Assembly (NCBI GenBank): GCA_009767595.1
Contig: VSDK01003684.1
Location: 49,531 to 113,530, forward strand
Source: Symbiodinium kawagutii
Taxonomy: Eukaryota; Sar; Dinophyceae; Suessiales; Symbiodiniaceae
Length of the DNA stretch: 64,000 bases
Reading direction: 5' to 3'
The position numbers and the translations under genes are program-made. The notes beneath the pieces are model-generated. The model was not told the origin of the DNA, searched no databases, and was given only the letters and a program-made list of their open reading frames with translations. Shown here in pieces: positions 11,501 through 20,405 of the stretch (the stretch's first letter is position 1; each line of letters begins with the position of its first letter).

Positions 11501-13788
11501 CTTTCAGAAGAGCAGTTACCCCTCAAAATCATTGACCTAGTCACATTCTCTTCAGATTCCAAAGCACTCAGGCATACTCATGTTAAGACCCGCAAACTGA
11601 TAATTACACATAAGGAGAGTGTTTAGTTATCATATTATCATCTGGTGTCAATCGATGTCTAATCTTTTCTTGACGTGACGCGACCTACAATCCTACAAGG
11701 CATTCAAAGCCGTGTACTTATGAACATCTCTCTTCAGAAACATCCATAATGGATCATAATTGTGCAAAATGTCCGAACATGTGTTTGAGCCATTGGCCCT
11801 AGTAATCTGATGTTTTCAACGGCCGTCGCACAGGTTTGAACAAGCGGAAGCCAAAAAAATAAGATGTGTTATGTTTGATAGATGTTTAATGATGTTTATA
11901 GACGATTAGATGTGTTCCATTGTGTCCCTAGATCACACCCCACTGCAAGCAAGAATCGTCCGTGCTTAATCTCGGATGCGCGCAACTTCCTGAAGCCCTG
12001 CTCATCACCCACCTTTGTGAATTCCAACGGATCGAAAAATCCCAAAGGTTCACTTGCTCCAATCTGCTGCGAAGGCTGGAATGCTCTCCTTGTGACCACG
12101 GAGTGACCAGCTGGGGCCGATGTCTTGCCTGCAAAGGTGTTGCCCGAGGACCGAAGCTGACCATGGCCAATTGCCTGAAGACCAAACTGCTGCATGGCAT
12201 CCTTGCCGCTGGCCATTTCAGCCGCAAAGATTCCAAGAACTGACATCATGGCCATTCGGCCATTGTTCAATTCCTTCATTCGCATGTCCTTGGTGTACAT
12301 CTGAAGGCCAAAGGGGTCGCCGAAGTTGCCAGGCTCCGTTGCTCTGGTGGTATCCTCCCTCCAGACGTTTTCCAAGCAGCCAGACACCAGGAAGAGAGCA
12401 AAGAGGCCAAGCACACCTTCTTGCGTGCCCAGGATGGAGAAACCAGATGGCAAGTTCTCGAAACCAGGCAGCTTCCAGTAGTGCTGGGCCACAAGGCCAA
12501 CGGATGCCATCATTGCCAATCCTTGTCCAAAGCGCAAACATCCCCGCAGAGTGAGAAATAAAAACGAGAACTGTGCACTGGCTGCAATGTCCATAAGTCT
12601 GGTCCATAAGCAAGAATCAAACACTACGACGAATCACCATGTCGACAAATGTATCACATATTTTCATCAGGAATATCATCAGGAGTTATCATCAGGATGG
12701 TGTCAAATTCTGTTTCATAGACATATTCGAAATTATCCAAAATAAAGCTGAACGTGTTCCCTAAAGAATTAATACACAAATGACACGTACTATCCTTAGC
12801 ATACAAATATCATTATCCTTAGCAACAAACATACTCACAAATATCATCCCCATCATCTCTGCCTAAGAAAATCCAGATTCAGATCTAAAGTGGGCATCGA
12901 TCATGTAAATGGATGTGAATGGCTGAGCTATTGTAGTGCGAATCGATGAGGGGCATAGCTGGGATCGAATCCTACTAAGCTCCACTTCAGCCATGGTACA
13001 AAAGCGATCCAGACTTGACACTGATTAGGGCAAAACAAAATGAGCTGACAATATCTTTCCTATTCTTTCCTTGTATTGTGAGCACTGACTTGTAAAATCC
13101 TACGAGTACAAGAGAAACAACATACATGGACCATTTTGGCTTGCACAATAGTTTTACTTGCTAAGGCCCAAAATTGTCAAAAATCACTTGCGTCAAGGTA
13201 GCTTTCAGAAGAGCAGTTGCCCCTCGAAATTATTGGCCTAGTCACATTCTCTTCAGATTCCAAAGCACTCAGGCATACTCATGTTAAGACCGGCAAACTG
13301 TTACACATAAGGAGAGTGTTTAGTTATCATATTATCATCTGGTGTCAATCGATGTCTAATCTTTTCTTGCCTTGACGCGACCTACAATCCTACAAGGCAT
13401 TCAAAGCCCTGTACTTATGAACCTCTCTCTTCAGAAACATCCATAATTGATCATAATTGTGCAAAATGTCCGAACATGTGTTTGAGCCATTGGCCCTAGT
13501 AATCTGATGTTTTCAACGGCCGTTGCACAGGTTTGAACAAGCGGAAGCCAAAAAAATAAGATGTGTTATGTTTTATAGATGTTTAATGATGTTTATAGAC
13601 GATTAGATGTGTTGCATTGTGTTCCTAGATCCTAGATCACACCCCGCTGCAAGCAAGAATCGTCCGTGCTTAATCTCGGATGCGCGCAACTTCCTGAAGC
13701 CCTGCTCATCACCCACCTTTGTGAATTCCAACGGATCGAAAAATCCCAAAGGTTCACTTGCTCCAATCTGCTGCGAAGGCTGAAATGC
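5218..13788 (-). CDS. Chlorophyll a-c-binding (light-harvesting) polyprotein, tandem-unit gene
   Basis: Six exons on the minus strand encode repeated antenna units: 13662-13788, 11958-12521, 10257-10820, 8596-9159, 6922-7485 and 5218-5564. The four middle exons are each exactly 564 bp (188 codons) and start inside helix 1. Each exon therefore finishes one antenna protein and begins the next. Helix 1 is split by the intron (ASEIKHG | RLAMMASVG), helix 2 contains GVLGLFALFLVSG, and helix 3 contains KELNNGRMAMMSVLG. The Glu/His/Arg chlorophyll-ligand pattern is kept in every unit. The last exon stops directly after QQFGL, the natural end of a mature unit. Dinoflagellate thylakoid antenna proteins are known to be made as polyproteins and cut into single proteins. 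The exon(s) for the leader peptide upstream of 13788 were not found. The product is at least about 910 residues, giving five units. Confidence 0.93.
5700..5778. repeat. 13-bp tandem repeat (ATCATCAGGAATG-like) in antenna intron
   Basis: About six copies of a 13-bp unit varying as ATCATCAGGAAxx, inside the intron before the last antenna exon. An expanded version of the same repeat lies at 9298-9412, in the intron of the same type. Confidence 0.75.
6922..7485 (-). CDS. Antenna polyprotein exon, unit 4/5 (188 codons)
   Basis: A full repeat exon of 564 bp with the standard linker and helix motifs. The acceptor reads GACAAG|GATTGG and the donor CACGGAC|GATTC. Joining them restores HGRLAMM across helix 1. 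Confidence 0.9.
8596..9159 (-). CDS. Antenna polyprotein exon, unit 3/4 (188 codons)
   Basis: A full repeat exon of 564 bp. The one amino-acid difference that I see from the other copies is Gly to Ser in the helix 2-3 loop (EPGNFSDPFG instead of EPGNFGDPFG). The splice sites match those of the other copies. Confidence 0.9.
9298..9412. repeat. 13-bp tandem repeat, expanded copy, in antenna intron
   Basis: Eight to nine units of the 13-bp repeat, against about six in the matching intron at 5700-5778. The copy-number change between sister introns shows slippage after duplication. Confidence 0.75.
10257..10820 (-). CDS. Antenna polyprotein exon, unit 2/3 (188 codons)
   Basis: A full repeat exon of 564 bp, in phase with its neighbours. 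Together with its flanking introns it is nearly identical over about 1.7 kb to the next copy to the right, which marks a recent duplication or conversion. Confidence 0.9.
11958..12521 (-). CDS. Antenna polyprotein exon, unit 1/2 (188 codons)
   Basis: A full repeat exon: helices 2 and 3 of one unit, the linker QAIGHGQLRSSGNTFAGKTS and following Ser/Ala/Thr residues, then the N-terminal part and first half of helix 1 of the next unit. The predicted protein is identical to that of the exon at 10257-10820; only a couple of silent changes are seen. Confidence 0.9.
13662..13788 (-). CDS. Antenna polyprotein, first recognised exon (start of unit 1)
   Basis: This exon encodes AFQPSQQIGASEPLGFFDP through the helix-1 motif ASEIKHG. 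Homology to the other copies stops exactly at the GCA codon, where the upstream sequence GTGTGGCAG supplies an AG|G acceptor. This makes it the first repeat-bearing exon. A leader exon with the plastid-targeting signal must lie upstream, but nothing between 13.8 and 16.5 kb looks like one. The donor is GA (CACGGAC|GATTC). Confidence 0.85.
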
Positions 13789-16500
13789 CTGCCACACGGT
13801 TTCTTTGGCAGATTGCAGATTTGAAATGCATGTCGTTCAGAAATGTTTCAAGAGACGTAGGAATTGGAAACCTGTTGAAAATTTAGAAGCCCATGTCTAA
13901 ATTCTCGAGATGAAATGCACGAAGCAAAGGCATGGAGAGCCATGAAGAGCTTAAATCTTTCTGTTTCTATCCCTGTTGCCATGCGCCTGAGCGCGGGTGC
14001 GGCCAACGTTCACGGCCGCAAGGCTGACCTGGGGGAGCGCGTATGCACGGGCTAAACGTGCGCACCTGGACCATAATGTGGCACGTGCTTCGGCATTTCG
14101 CACGTCATCTTTGCCTATTCTGTGCCTATTAATAGCTATTACACTTCAATTCAGTTGAGGGATTTTTGAGGGCAGTAATGATGGCGATATAGTTCGAGAC
14201 GCTAGTGAGGAAACTTGCACTATATAGCTCTAAACAGACAAACACACAAACACGGACACCACCACACCCTCACATACCCTCACATACCCCCACAAACACA
14301 AGGTCAACCCCTTCAAAACACTCAGTCACTGTGTAGCAAGCAAACAATATCGTCGTGAAAAATATTGAAAAATGACGAGTGGCCGAAGCAGCTGCCAAAG
14401 TCGCCAAGTGATTCGACCTCGGTGACATGTTGGTCACGTCTGCAACACGGTGGAACCATCACCCCATCTAAGAACTGTAAGAGCCCGACCTGGCACTGGT
14501 GTTTTTTTCCACAGTTGAGCCTGGAGGCTGTCCAGGCAATGTGAACATGGATGTTGTTTTCATGTCCCATCAGATCCAACCCTGCATGGAATTTCAGCAG
14601 ATCCAATAAATCAGATGATCCAAAATCAGATTCCCCAAAGATCTTGATCAACTGCACCTAGATCTGCTGTATGAATCTGTGTTGTGCCGGCCTCGAAGAG
14701 CACTGTTACCAACTGACTTGGCGCTACCAGGCGTGGGCACCACGAAAGTTGAGGCAAGGCCCAATGATCCCAATGCGAGGCCTCAGGAGCCCGGTGAACA
14801 GTGACTCAGAGTCAACAACTCAACAAATGTCCAGCTTTAGAAGAAAATTACCACGAAAATGACAGTTTACCAGGAGAAATACCGGGAAAACTACCTGGAA
14901 AATGCTTGAGTAGCCAATCGGTTTACATGAAAAATGCCACGGAACCACCATTCCTTCATGATCGCAAATCAACCACTTGAAGAAATATCTACGAGGCGTG
15001 ATGCAAACGAAATTCGTGCTACAAGTCTTGCACCTCAAGGCCTCACTTGATTCCAACTATCACACAATGTACACACAACACAATCAAATTGATAGTCATC
15101 TGTGTGCGGTAACTATCGTCAAGATTCATACCATTCAATGTCACACAAGTGTTTGACATGCTATATTCAAATAATCTTGATGCTATATCATGCTATATCT
15201 ATCTATATCTAGAATCAATTAGATATCATAGAATCTCATGTAAACGCAAACTCCCGTCCTGTGGCTGCAAAGCGTGAGGCAGCAGGCGCCATGAGGGGAG
15301 CACAGCGAAAATTGCAATAGTTGAGTCGTTTGAGCAATCTGGAAATGGCTGAGACCGTTGCGACATGCTGCGATGAAGCTTCACAGGGCTGGACTGGAGT
15401 CTTTCATTCTGCAATAGGGTGGCTTCTAAAAATCGGAGTGAACTCTGAACTAACATGTACCCTATCAAGTCTACAGTTCTGATTCTAAATCGGCTGGATC
15501 AAGAGAAAAAAAACTTGTGTGTTCTCCGCCCGAGGCAGAATCTGTTGCAAACACTGATAAACCAAACATCCTTAACCTAATTACCTTCCATAAAGACTAC
15601 TGTACTACCTCAAAGGTAAACTAGGATAGATCCAGAGTCGGATGTAGCGTCAAATGTAACGAGGTATCCATATCGCCAGTTTATTGCAGAAATGTTGTCT
15701 CACTGCGCGACATGCAGGGTGGAGTGATGTCAAATAGATCCCGATATCCCTCAACAGATCATATGTTCATTCCTGACATGACCTTGGGAAACTTCTGGGT
15801 GTAGATAGGGCTTGCAACAACTACGACTCAAATTGTTTCCACGAACGCACTGGCCCGGCAAGACCAAACCGCCTGCATTTCTGACATGAAGGGATTTATT
15901 GGCTCAATGGCAAATGGTTGAAGAACACGTCTTGCACACCTGACGGCGATGCCCGATGATACCCAGTCAAGGTGACACTGATCAAAGCAGTGGAAAGCAT
16001 CTTTAAAAAGAAATGAAGACATAGCGACTTTTTGCGAGTTGACTACAAGTATTCAGAGATTCTGTCACTAGGCGAAACCGAGCCTTTCCTGCCATTTTCC
16101 GCCATTTCCTCCCATTTCCTGCCTTCCGCGCAATGATCTCTTTAAACTTCGCAAACAATATGCCGCCAGAAAGGCAACAGCCGCCCTCGCACGGCAAGAA
16201 CTTATCGACCATTCCAAAGACTCACAATATCTCCGTTCTCAAGAGATGCCAAGACAACTCAGGACAACTCAGGATCAGCTATTGAACTCTTCAAAGAAAT
16301 GATGTGGTTCAAAATATTTTGCAAAAATTTTGCTACATTCTTCTGAATTCTTCTGCGCTTCGAGGAAATGGGAGGAGCGTCCCTGACCAGCCTGGCTTTG
16401 GGACAGCACTTCTTGGCACCAAGTCCTGGGCCGCCTGGACGGGTGGGGGTCTCAATATATTCATGTAAATAAATAAATACATACATATATACATACATAT
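13789..16500. other. No recognised gene; CA-rich tract and unassigned open frames
   Basis: This stretch separates the antenna gene from the Copia insertion. It contains a CA/CACC-rich stretch at about 14,231-14,320. A 111-codon minus-strand open frame at 14,322-14,657 has no recognised domain. A small GC-rich patch lies at 13,975-14,075. The leader exon of the antenna polyprotein is expected here but I could not identify it. AT-rich (TACATA)n-like sequence at about 16,455-16,500 is the Copia target. Confidence 0.4.
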
Positions 16501-16869
16501 TGTGAATTGAATATCGTTGCATCCATGATGTTCATGTCCTACATCCAGCCATCCCACGGTTGATCCCCTTCACAGAACCAAACAGGTGAACCAGCTTCCT
16601 TCGATCCACAGCATCTGGCTCCGGAGAGCTAAGGGCAGGAGTGGGTGGGTTCTTGATGCTTCAGCCATAGCTTCGTGCGAGGCCGCACAGTGATAGCTAG
16701 GAGCAGGGTCTCCTTTGTGCTTGGCAGGGCTGTGGACAGCCTTACTCCGATCTGCTTTCCATAGACGCCGGATCGTCTTTCCGAAGTGGTCAGGGAAAAG
16801 AACCGTTTCCGATTTTGCTGCTTGGAAGGGAGCTGTTTGTTGCAGCTACCAGTGCTGAGGTCACTCACA
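16501..16869 (+). repeat. Left LTR (369 bp)
   Basis: Starts TG and ends CA. It matches the right LTR except for a one-base indel (CCGATTTTG against CCGTTTTG) and about two substitutions (GATAGCTAGG against GATACCTAGG, CGTTTCC against CGCTTCC). The near-identity indicates recent insertion. Confidence 0.95.
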
Positions 16870-16870
16870 C

Positions 16871-16882
16871 TGGTAGCGGAGC
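16871..16882 (+). promoter_or_regulatory. Primer-binding site, initiator-tRNA(Met)-like
   Basis: TGGTAGCGGAGC starts two bases inside the left LTR end. It resembles the TGGTA-type sites complementary to the 3' end of initiator methionine tRNA used by many Copia elements. The exact tRNA match was not tested. Confidence 0.6.
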
Positions 16883-16960
16883 TACCACGCTTCGCGCTGT
16901 TTCCAGGATCCCTTTGGAATTCGCTGACAGGCCACTTTGGCCGACGATTTTGTAAGCGCA

Positions 16961-17611
16961 ATGCCAGAGAGCTCAGAAGCATCCGCTGCTTCGAGTTCCA
17001 ATCTCGTACCGAATCAGCTTGCTGTCCTGGTTCCGACGTTTGACCCAGCCGTCGATGACTTAGAAGAATATACGAAGAAGGTAAAACTGCTGATGAATAT
17101 GTGGCCAGATAAGAAATGGACGGAGCTCGCCACCCGTTTGGTCCTTGGTTGCAAGGGCACAGCCTTTGCAAAGCTGCAACTCCATGCGGAGGAGGTCACG
17201 AAGAATGACCGCAAATCCATCCAGAAGATCGTGGAACTGCTTGGAGGGCAGTGGGGGCAGATTGCCCTGGAGCGCAAGTACGAGGTGGCTGAGAAAGCTC
17301 TTTACCGCTGCAGTCAGCGGCAGGACGAATCGAACGATTCGTTCTTAGCAAGAGCGGACGTCATGTGGTCCGAACTACTTCAGCGGCAGTTAGGCTTGGA
17401 AGAGATTCAATCGTATGTGGTCCTCAGGGGCTCCTCACTCTCGAGTGAGGACAAAAAGCGAGCGATCCTTGAATGCGAAAGCAGCTCAGAAGGCAAACTG
17501 TCCACGAGCCGTGTGAGTGCGGCAATCTGCTGGGAGCCGGATTCTTTCAGGAGATGGTCACAGGAAAGAGCACACAATCAAAGCTCAAGACGTATGATGC
17601 CAATGCTTTGA
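16961..17611 (+). CDS. Copia Gag, N-terminal part
   Basis: The frame is open from upstream; the first ATG is 16961, and a TTG at 16937 stands where an earlier ATG may have been. It reads as a Copia-type Gag: a helical domain with DLEEYTKKVKLLMNMWPD, followed by LVLGCKGTAFAKLQ and VELLGGQWGQIALERKYE. Gag coats and packages the element RNA. Near 17,525 the conserved reading continues in another frame (LLGAGFFQEM), so the last 25 or so codons of this frame (from CWEPD on) are read-through after a small deletion. Confidence 0.85.
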   Translation: MPESSEASAASSSNLVPNQLAVLVPTFDPAVDDLEEYTKKVKLLMNMWPDKKWTELATRLVLGCKGTAFAKLQLHAEEVTKNDRKSIQKIVELLGGQWGQIALERKYEVAEKALYRCSQRQDESNDSFLARADVMWSELLQRQLGLEEIQSYVVLRGSSLSSEDKKRAILECESSSEGKLSTSRVSAAICWEPDSFRRWSQERAHNQSSRRMMPML

Positions 17612-18651
17612 TGGCTGATGGAGGTGACCCAGAAGACCCTGCAGCAACCTTTGCTGCAGCGAATCTTGCGACAGAAGCTGGAGATGAATTTCCCGAAGAA
17701 GAGGCTTTAGAGTGTCTCCTTCAAGAAGGAGATGAGGATGCAGCGTTGATTGCAGACTTCGAGGCCGCCACGGTGGACCTTATCCAGAGTGATGAGGAGT
17801 TGGCTTCGGCTGACAATGCTTATGCCGACGCTCGTCGGCGGTTGAGCGAGAAAGCAAAATCCCGAGGCTTTTTCCCAGTTTCCAAGGGCAAAGGCAAGAG
17901 CAGCGGCAAGCCCGGCAAGGGTAAGTTCAGCCGAACTCACCTATCCTCGAGACGTTCCCTGCAGCAGAGAATCATGGAGAAACTTGGACACTGGAAAGCC
18001 GAGTGCCCAATGCGAGATCAGGCGCCAAATCCCAATCGCAATCCACCTGCTCAGACATCGTTTGTGCAGACGCAAGATGATGGTGATCACCTTGCTCTGG
18101 AATTTTTCCAGATTCCTGAGATGGAGCCCACCTTGGATGACTCTCAGCCGGTAGTTAGCCATGTTTTCACCTGTCACCCCAAAAGTATGGGTAACACTAA
18201 TCCACGGGAATGCCTTCGCCATCGCTTGAAAGCCATGCCATTCATTCGTGCGCCCAGGATTGAACCTCGTGCCTGTCAGCAGTCGATGTCATGTGAGCCC
18301 TCCGCTCGGTTACCAGTCACCCGACCTGCCGAGACCCAACATGATAACATGCATGATATTTTCTTGGTTTCATCTGGTAGCATGGGAGTAGTTGATCTTG
18401 GTGCTACGAAAACGGTGATCGGCAGTCAGCGAATCCCCGAACTTTTGAGCAGCCTTAGTGCTGCAGTCCGACAACGAGTTCGACGTTGCCAGTGTCAAAT
18501 CACCTTCAGGTTCGGAAACCAAGGGTTGTTACATAGCAAGCATGCTTTGGTAATCCCCATCAAGAAGTTTTTGTCGAAGGTAGCCATAGTTCCTGGGGAG
18601 ACCCCTTCTTGCTTTCAAACACTCTCCTTCGAGCCATCGGAGCTACCATAG
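17527..18651 (+). CDS. Copia Gag C-terminus, damaged zinc knuckle and aspartic protease
   Basis: Continues Gag in the next frame (LLGAGFFQEM), then an acidic spacer and a basic Gly/Lys/Ser stretch (KGKGKSSGKPGKGKFS). The zinc knuckle survives only as its second half (GHWKAECP); the first Cys pair is missing. The protease active site reads VVDLGATKTVIGS, where the family norm is D-[ST]-G-[AS], so Leu replaces the usual Ser/Thr. The frame is lost near 18,605, where ACCCCTTCTTGC appears to lack one T relative to the conserved TPFLLSNTLLRAIGA reading that resumes in another frame. Confidence 0.8.
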   Translation: MLGAGFFQEMVTGKSTQSKLKTYDANALMADGGDPEDPAATFAAANLATEAGDEFPEEEALECLLQEGDEDAALIADFEAATVDLIQSDEELASADNAYADARRRLSEKAKSRGFFPVSKGKGKSSGKPGKGKFSRTHLSSRRSLQQRIMEKLGHWKAECPMRDQAPNPNRNPPAQTSFVQTQDDGDHLALEFFQIPEMEPTLDDSQPVVSHVFTCHPKSMGNTNPRECLRHRLKAMPFIRAPRIEPRACQQSMSCEPSARLPVTRPAETQHDNMHDIFLVSSGSMGVVDLGATKTVIGSQRIPELLSSLSAAVRQRVRRCQCQITFRFGNQGLLHSKHALVIPIKKFLSKVAIVPGETPSCFQTLSFEPSELP

Positions 18652-18990
18652 ACACGGAGAACCAAGTGATACACGCAAAGCACATCCAGAAAAGGGTACC
18701 CATTCATTTGTCTGATCGTGGTTTGTTCCTGCTGGACGTCAATGACCTGGCGGATCCCAATGTGGGTCCTGAGACAGCTGAGACTCATGTCGTGTCCGAG
18801 GCTGCAAAAGCCTTCCCTCAATCGCATGCTGTAGGAGACCCACCAGGCAATCATGAGGTATACCCAGGTTTCTCAAGTCACCGGACTGATCCTGAGATCC
18901 CAAGTGGTGTGTCACCGAAGCCGCATGACATGCCCATGCCCAAGTTTGCTCTCAAGCATCGCGCAATCCCCTCGAGTTTCCGAGTTCCTC
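18609..18990 (+). CDS. Copia protease tail and spacer
   Basis: Resumes the polyprotein after the frameshift, with LLSNTLLRAIGATID and GLFLLDVNDL, the segment that follows the protease in related elements. The rest is a Pro/Ser/His-rich spacer. Near 18,995 the conserved reading passes to a third frame, which carries the accessory domain described next. Confidence 0.7.
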
Positions 18991-18993
18991 CCA

Positions 18994-19569
18994 AGAAGGT
19001 CAGATATGCCGAGCCTCTCGCAGCGTCTGAAGGATGTTCAGGTGGCCGTGCAGCCCGTGAAGATGAACTTCGATCACCTGACCATGAGCGACCTGGAGAT
19101 GAGTGTCATCGATTTCGGGAACACTCATCGAGGAACCACGTATGCCGAGATGTGGAGCAATCAGCAGTCGTACGTGATGTGGTTCACACAGCACTATGCC
19201 GAGAGCACCAAACCTGCTCACCAGAAGTTTCTCTACTTCATCGAGAAGAAGGTGGAGCGAGCGGAACTGACCGAGACTCCAGTGCAGGTGGAATCCAAGC
19301 CGGTGAAAGGGCAGACCTTCCCTCGACTCATGAAGGCTCAGCCCAAGGCCAGAGCTCCCGGCAAGATGCCTGCCGAAGCGGCCCCATCTCAGATCTCCAT
19401 TCCAGGAACGGACTCCGAGAGCGAGATGTACGAAGTGGTGGCCGACCAAGATCAAGCCGAGACTCTGACGCATCTGCAGAACCGCATGCTTCACATGGAA
19501 GATGCTCTGTCGAGAGTCATCCAGTTCATCGAGACCCAGGCAGTGAAGCAGACGGCGGAGCAGCAGTGA
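18994..19569 (+). CDS. Copia accessory region 1 (FGNTH / coiled-coil region)
   Basis: This segment lies between the protease and the methyltransferase-like region, in its own frame, and stops at TGA 19567-19569. It contains MSVIDFGNTHRGTTYAEMW, then a His/Tyr-rich helix (VMWFTQHYAEST), a Lys/Pro/Ala-rich spacer, and a terminal helix (LQNRMLHMEDALSRVIQF) that could form a coiled coil. I do not know a named family. From memory, similar segments occur in other Symbiodinium Copia-like proteins, so it is probably part of the element rather than a chance insert. Its role is unknown; a nucleocapsid or multimerisation function is possible. Confidence 0.55.
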   Translation, partial: RRSDMPSLSQRLKDVQVAVQPVKMNFDHLTMSDLEMSVIDFGNTHRGTTYAEMWSNQQSYVMWFTQHYAESTKPAHQKFLYFIEKKVERAELTETPVQVESKPVKGQTFPRLMKAQPKARAPGKMPAEAAPSQISIPGTDSESEMYEVVADQDQAETLTHLQNRMLHMEDALSRVIQFIETQAVKQTAEQQ

Positions 19570-20405
19570 CCGCCCCTGGTGAGTGGCTAGATGAGTGTCT
19601 CCATGCATCCGATTTCACTCCAGAGACGAATCGTGAACAGAAACGTTTTCAACAATACATGCAACTCATCACTGATGAACTTCAAAGTGTTCAATGTCAA
19701 TTTTCAGGTTCAACTTCCCCACGGATTTCAGTGCTTGAAGTCTTTTGCCATGATCAAAGCCAACTCACCACTCAATGTTCCAACTTAGGATATCGTTCAC
19801 TTCGTTTTGGTTACCAACAAGGCGATTTAAGTACACCCGAAGGCAGGAGATCCCTGTTCCAGATGATCCTTCAGCACAGACCCAAACATCTTTGGTATTC
19901 CCCCACTTGTGGTCCTTGGGCCGGTTGGTCAAGTCTCAATGGGAACAAATCCGTCGAAGCTTGGGATCAACTCCAACAATCCCGACTTCATCACATGTAC
20001 CAGTTAGCATTAGGTGTAGTGCTGCTGCGATTCCAGAGATCACAGAGAGCCCACATGCACTGGGAACAACCCAGCCGCTCACAGATGTTCTGCGTTCCAT
20101 ATCTCCAAGAGGTTCGATACTACATGCTGCATGTCACCATGGATTTATGTAATGTGGGTTCACTGACCGATCCACAAAGCGGTCTCCCCATACAAAAGTC
20201 CCTCAAGATCTTCACCACTTCTGCACGGTTTGTAGATCACTTCAAGGGTTTTCGATGTACTAGAGATCATCCCCACCAAGTGATAGCTGGTAAATCTCAA
20301 TTCTCAGAGAAGTATCCCCGAAAGTTTGCCCGCCAACTTGCAAAGTTCCTGTGTCAGTTTCAAGGTGTCCCGGAAGTTCCGTACAAGTTTCATGAGATTG
20401 CATAG
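19570..20405 (+). CDS. Copia accessory region 2, resembling a cytosine-methyltransferase / Rossmann fold
   Basis: About 270 residues in the frame of the integrase, ended by a single in-frame TAG at 20403-20405. It begins with an acidic helix, then ISVLEVFCHDQSQLT and NLGYRSLRFG, which resemble motif I and the first beta strands of C5 DNA methyltransferases. It continues with HLWYSPTCGPWAGWSSLNG (like motif IV, Pro-Cys) and HMHWEQPSRSQMF (like motif VI, Glu-Asn-Val/Pro). The last part ends in SEKYPRKFARQLAKFLC. The canonical PCQ and ENV residues are not exact, so catalysis is uncertain. The region is placed directly before integrase and after accessory region 1. A divergent or inactive methyltransferase relative is my inference. 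Confidence 0.5.

Larger units (their letters stand above)
5218..13662 (-). repeat. Exon-plus-intron tandem array, period about 1.66-1.92 kb, with dimeric higher-order pattern
   Basis: Equivalent points recur at offsets of about 1923, 1674, 1661, 1701 and 1704 bp. The introns are 5565-6921, 7486-8595, 9160-10256, 10821-11957 and 12522-13661. The first and third (counting up in coordinate) share sequence such as TCCGAAACATTC and AAGACACCCAAACTG. The second, fourth and fifth share a different version (TTATCCAAAGTAAAGC-like and TAAGACCxGCAAACTG). The exons are almost uniform. The array thus looks like an A-B-A-B-B series. Confidence 0.8.

Noticed and set aside
13943-14057. Small plus-strand frame beginning MKSLNLSVSIPVAM in a GC-rich patch
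   Set aside because: Only 38 codons, no conservation evidence and opposite to the local gene direction; not enough to call a gene.
18853-18993. Start of accessory region 1 taken back to the first ATG at 18853
   Set aside because: The segment before about 18,994 is the out-of-frame reading of the protease spacer, so it was not counted in the domain.
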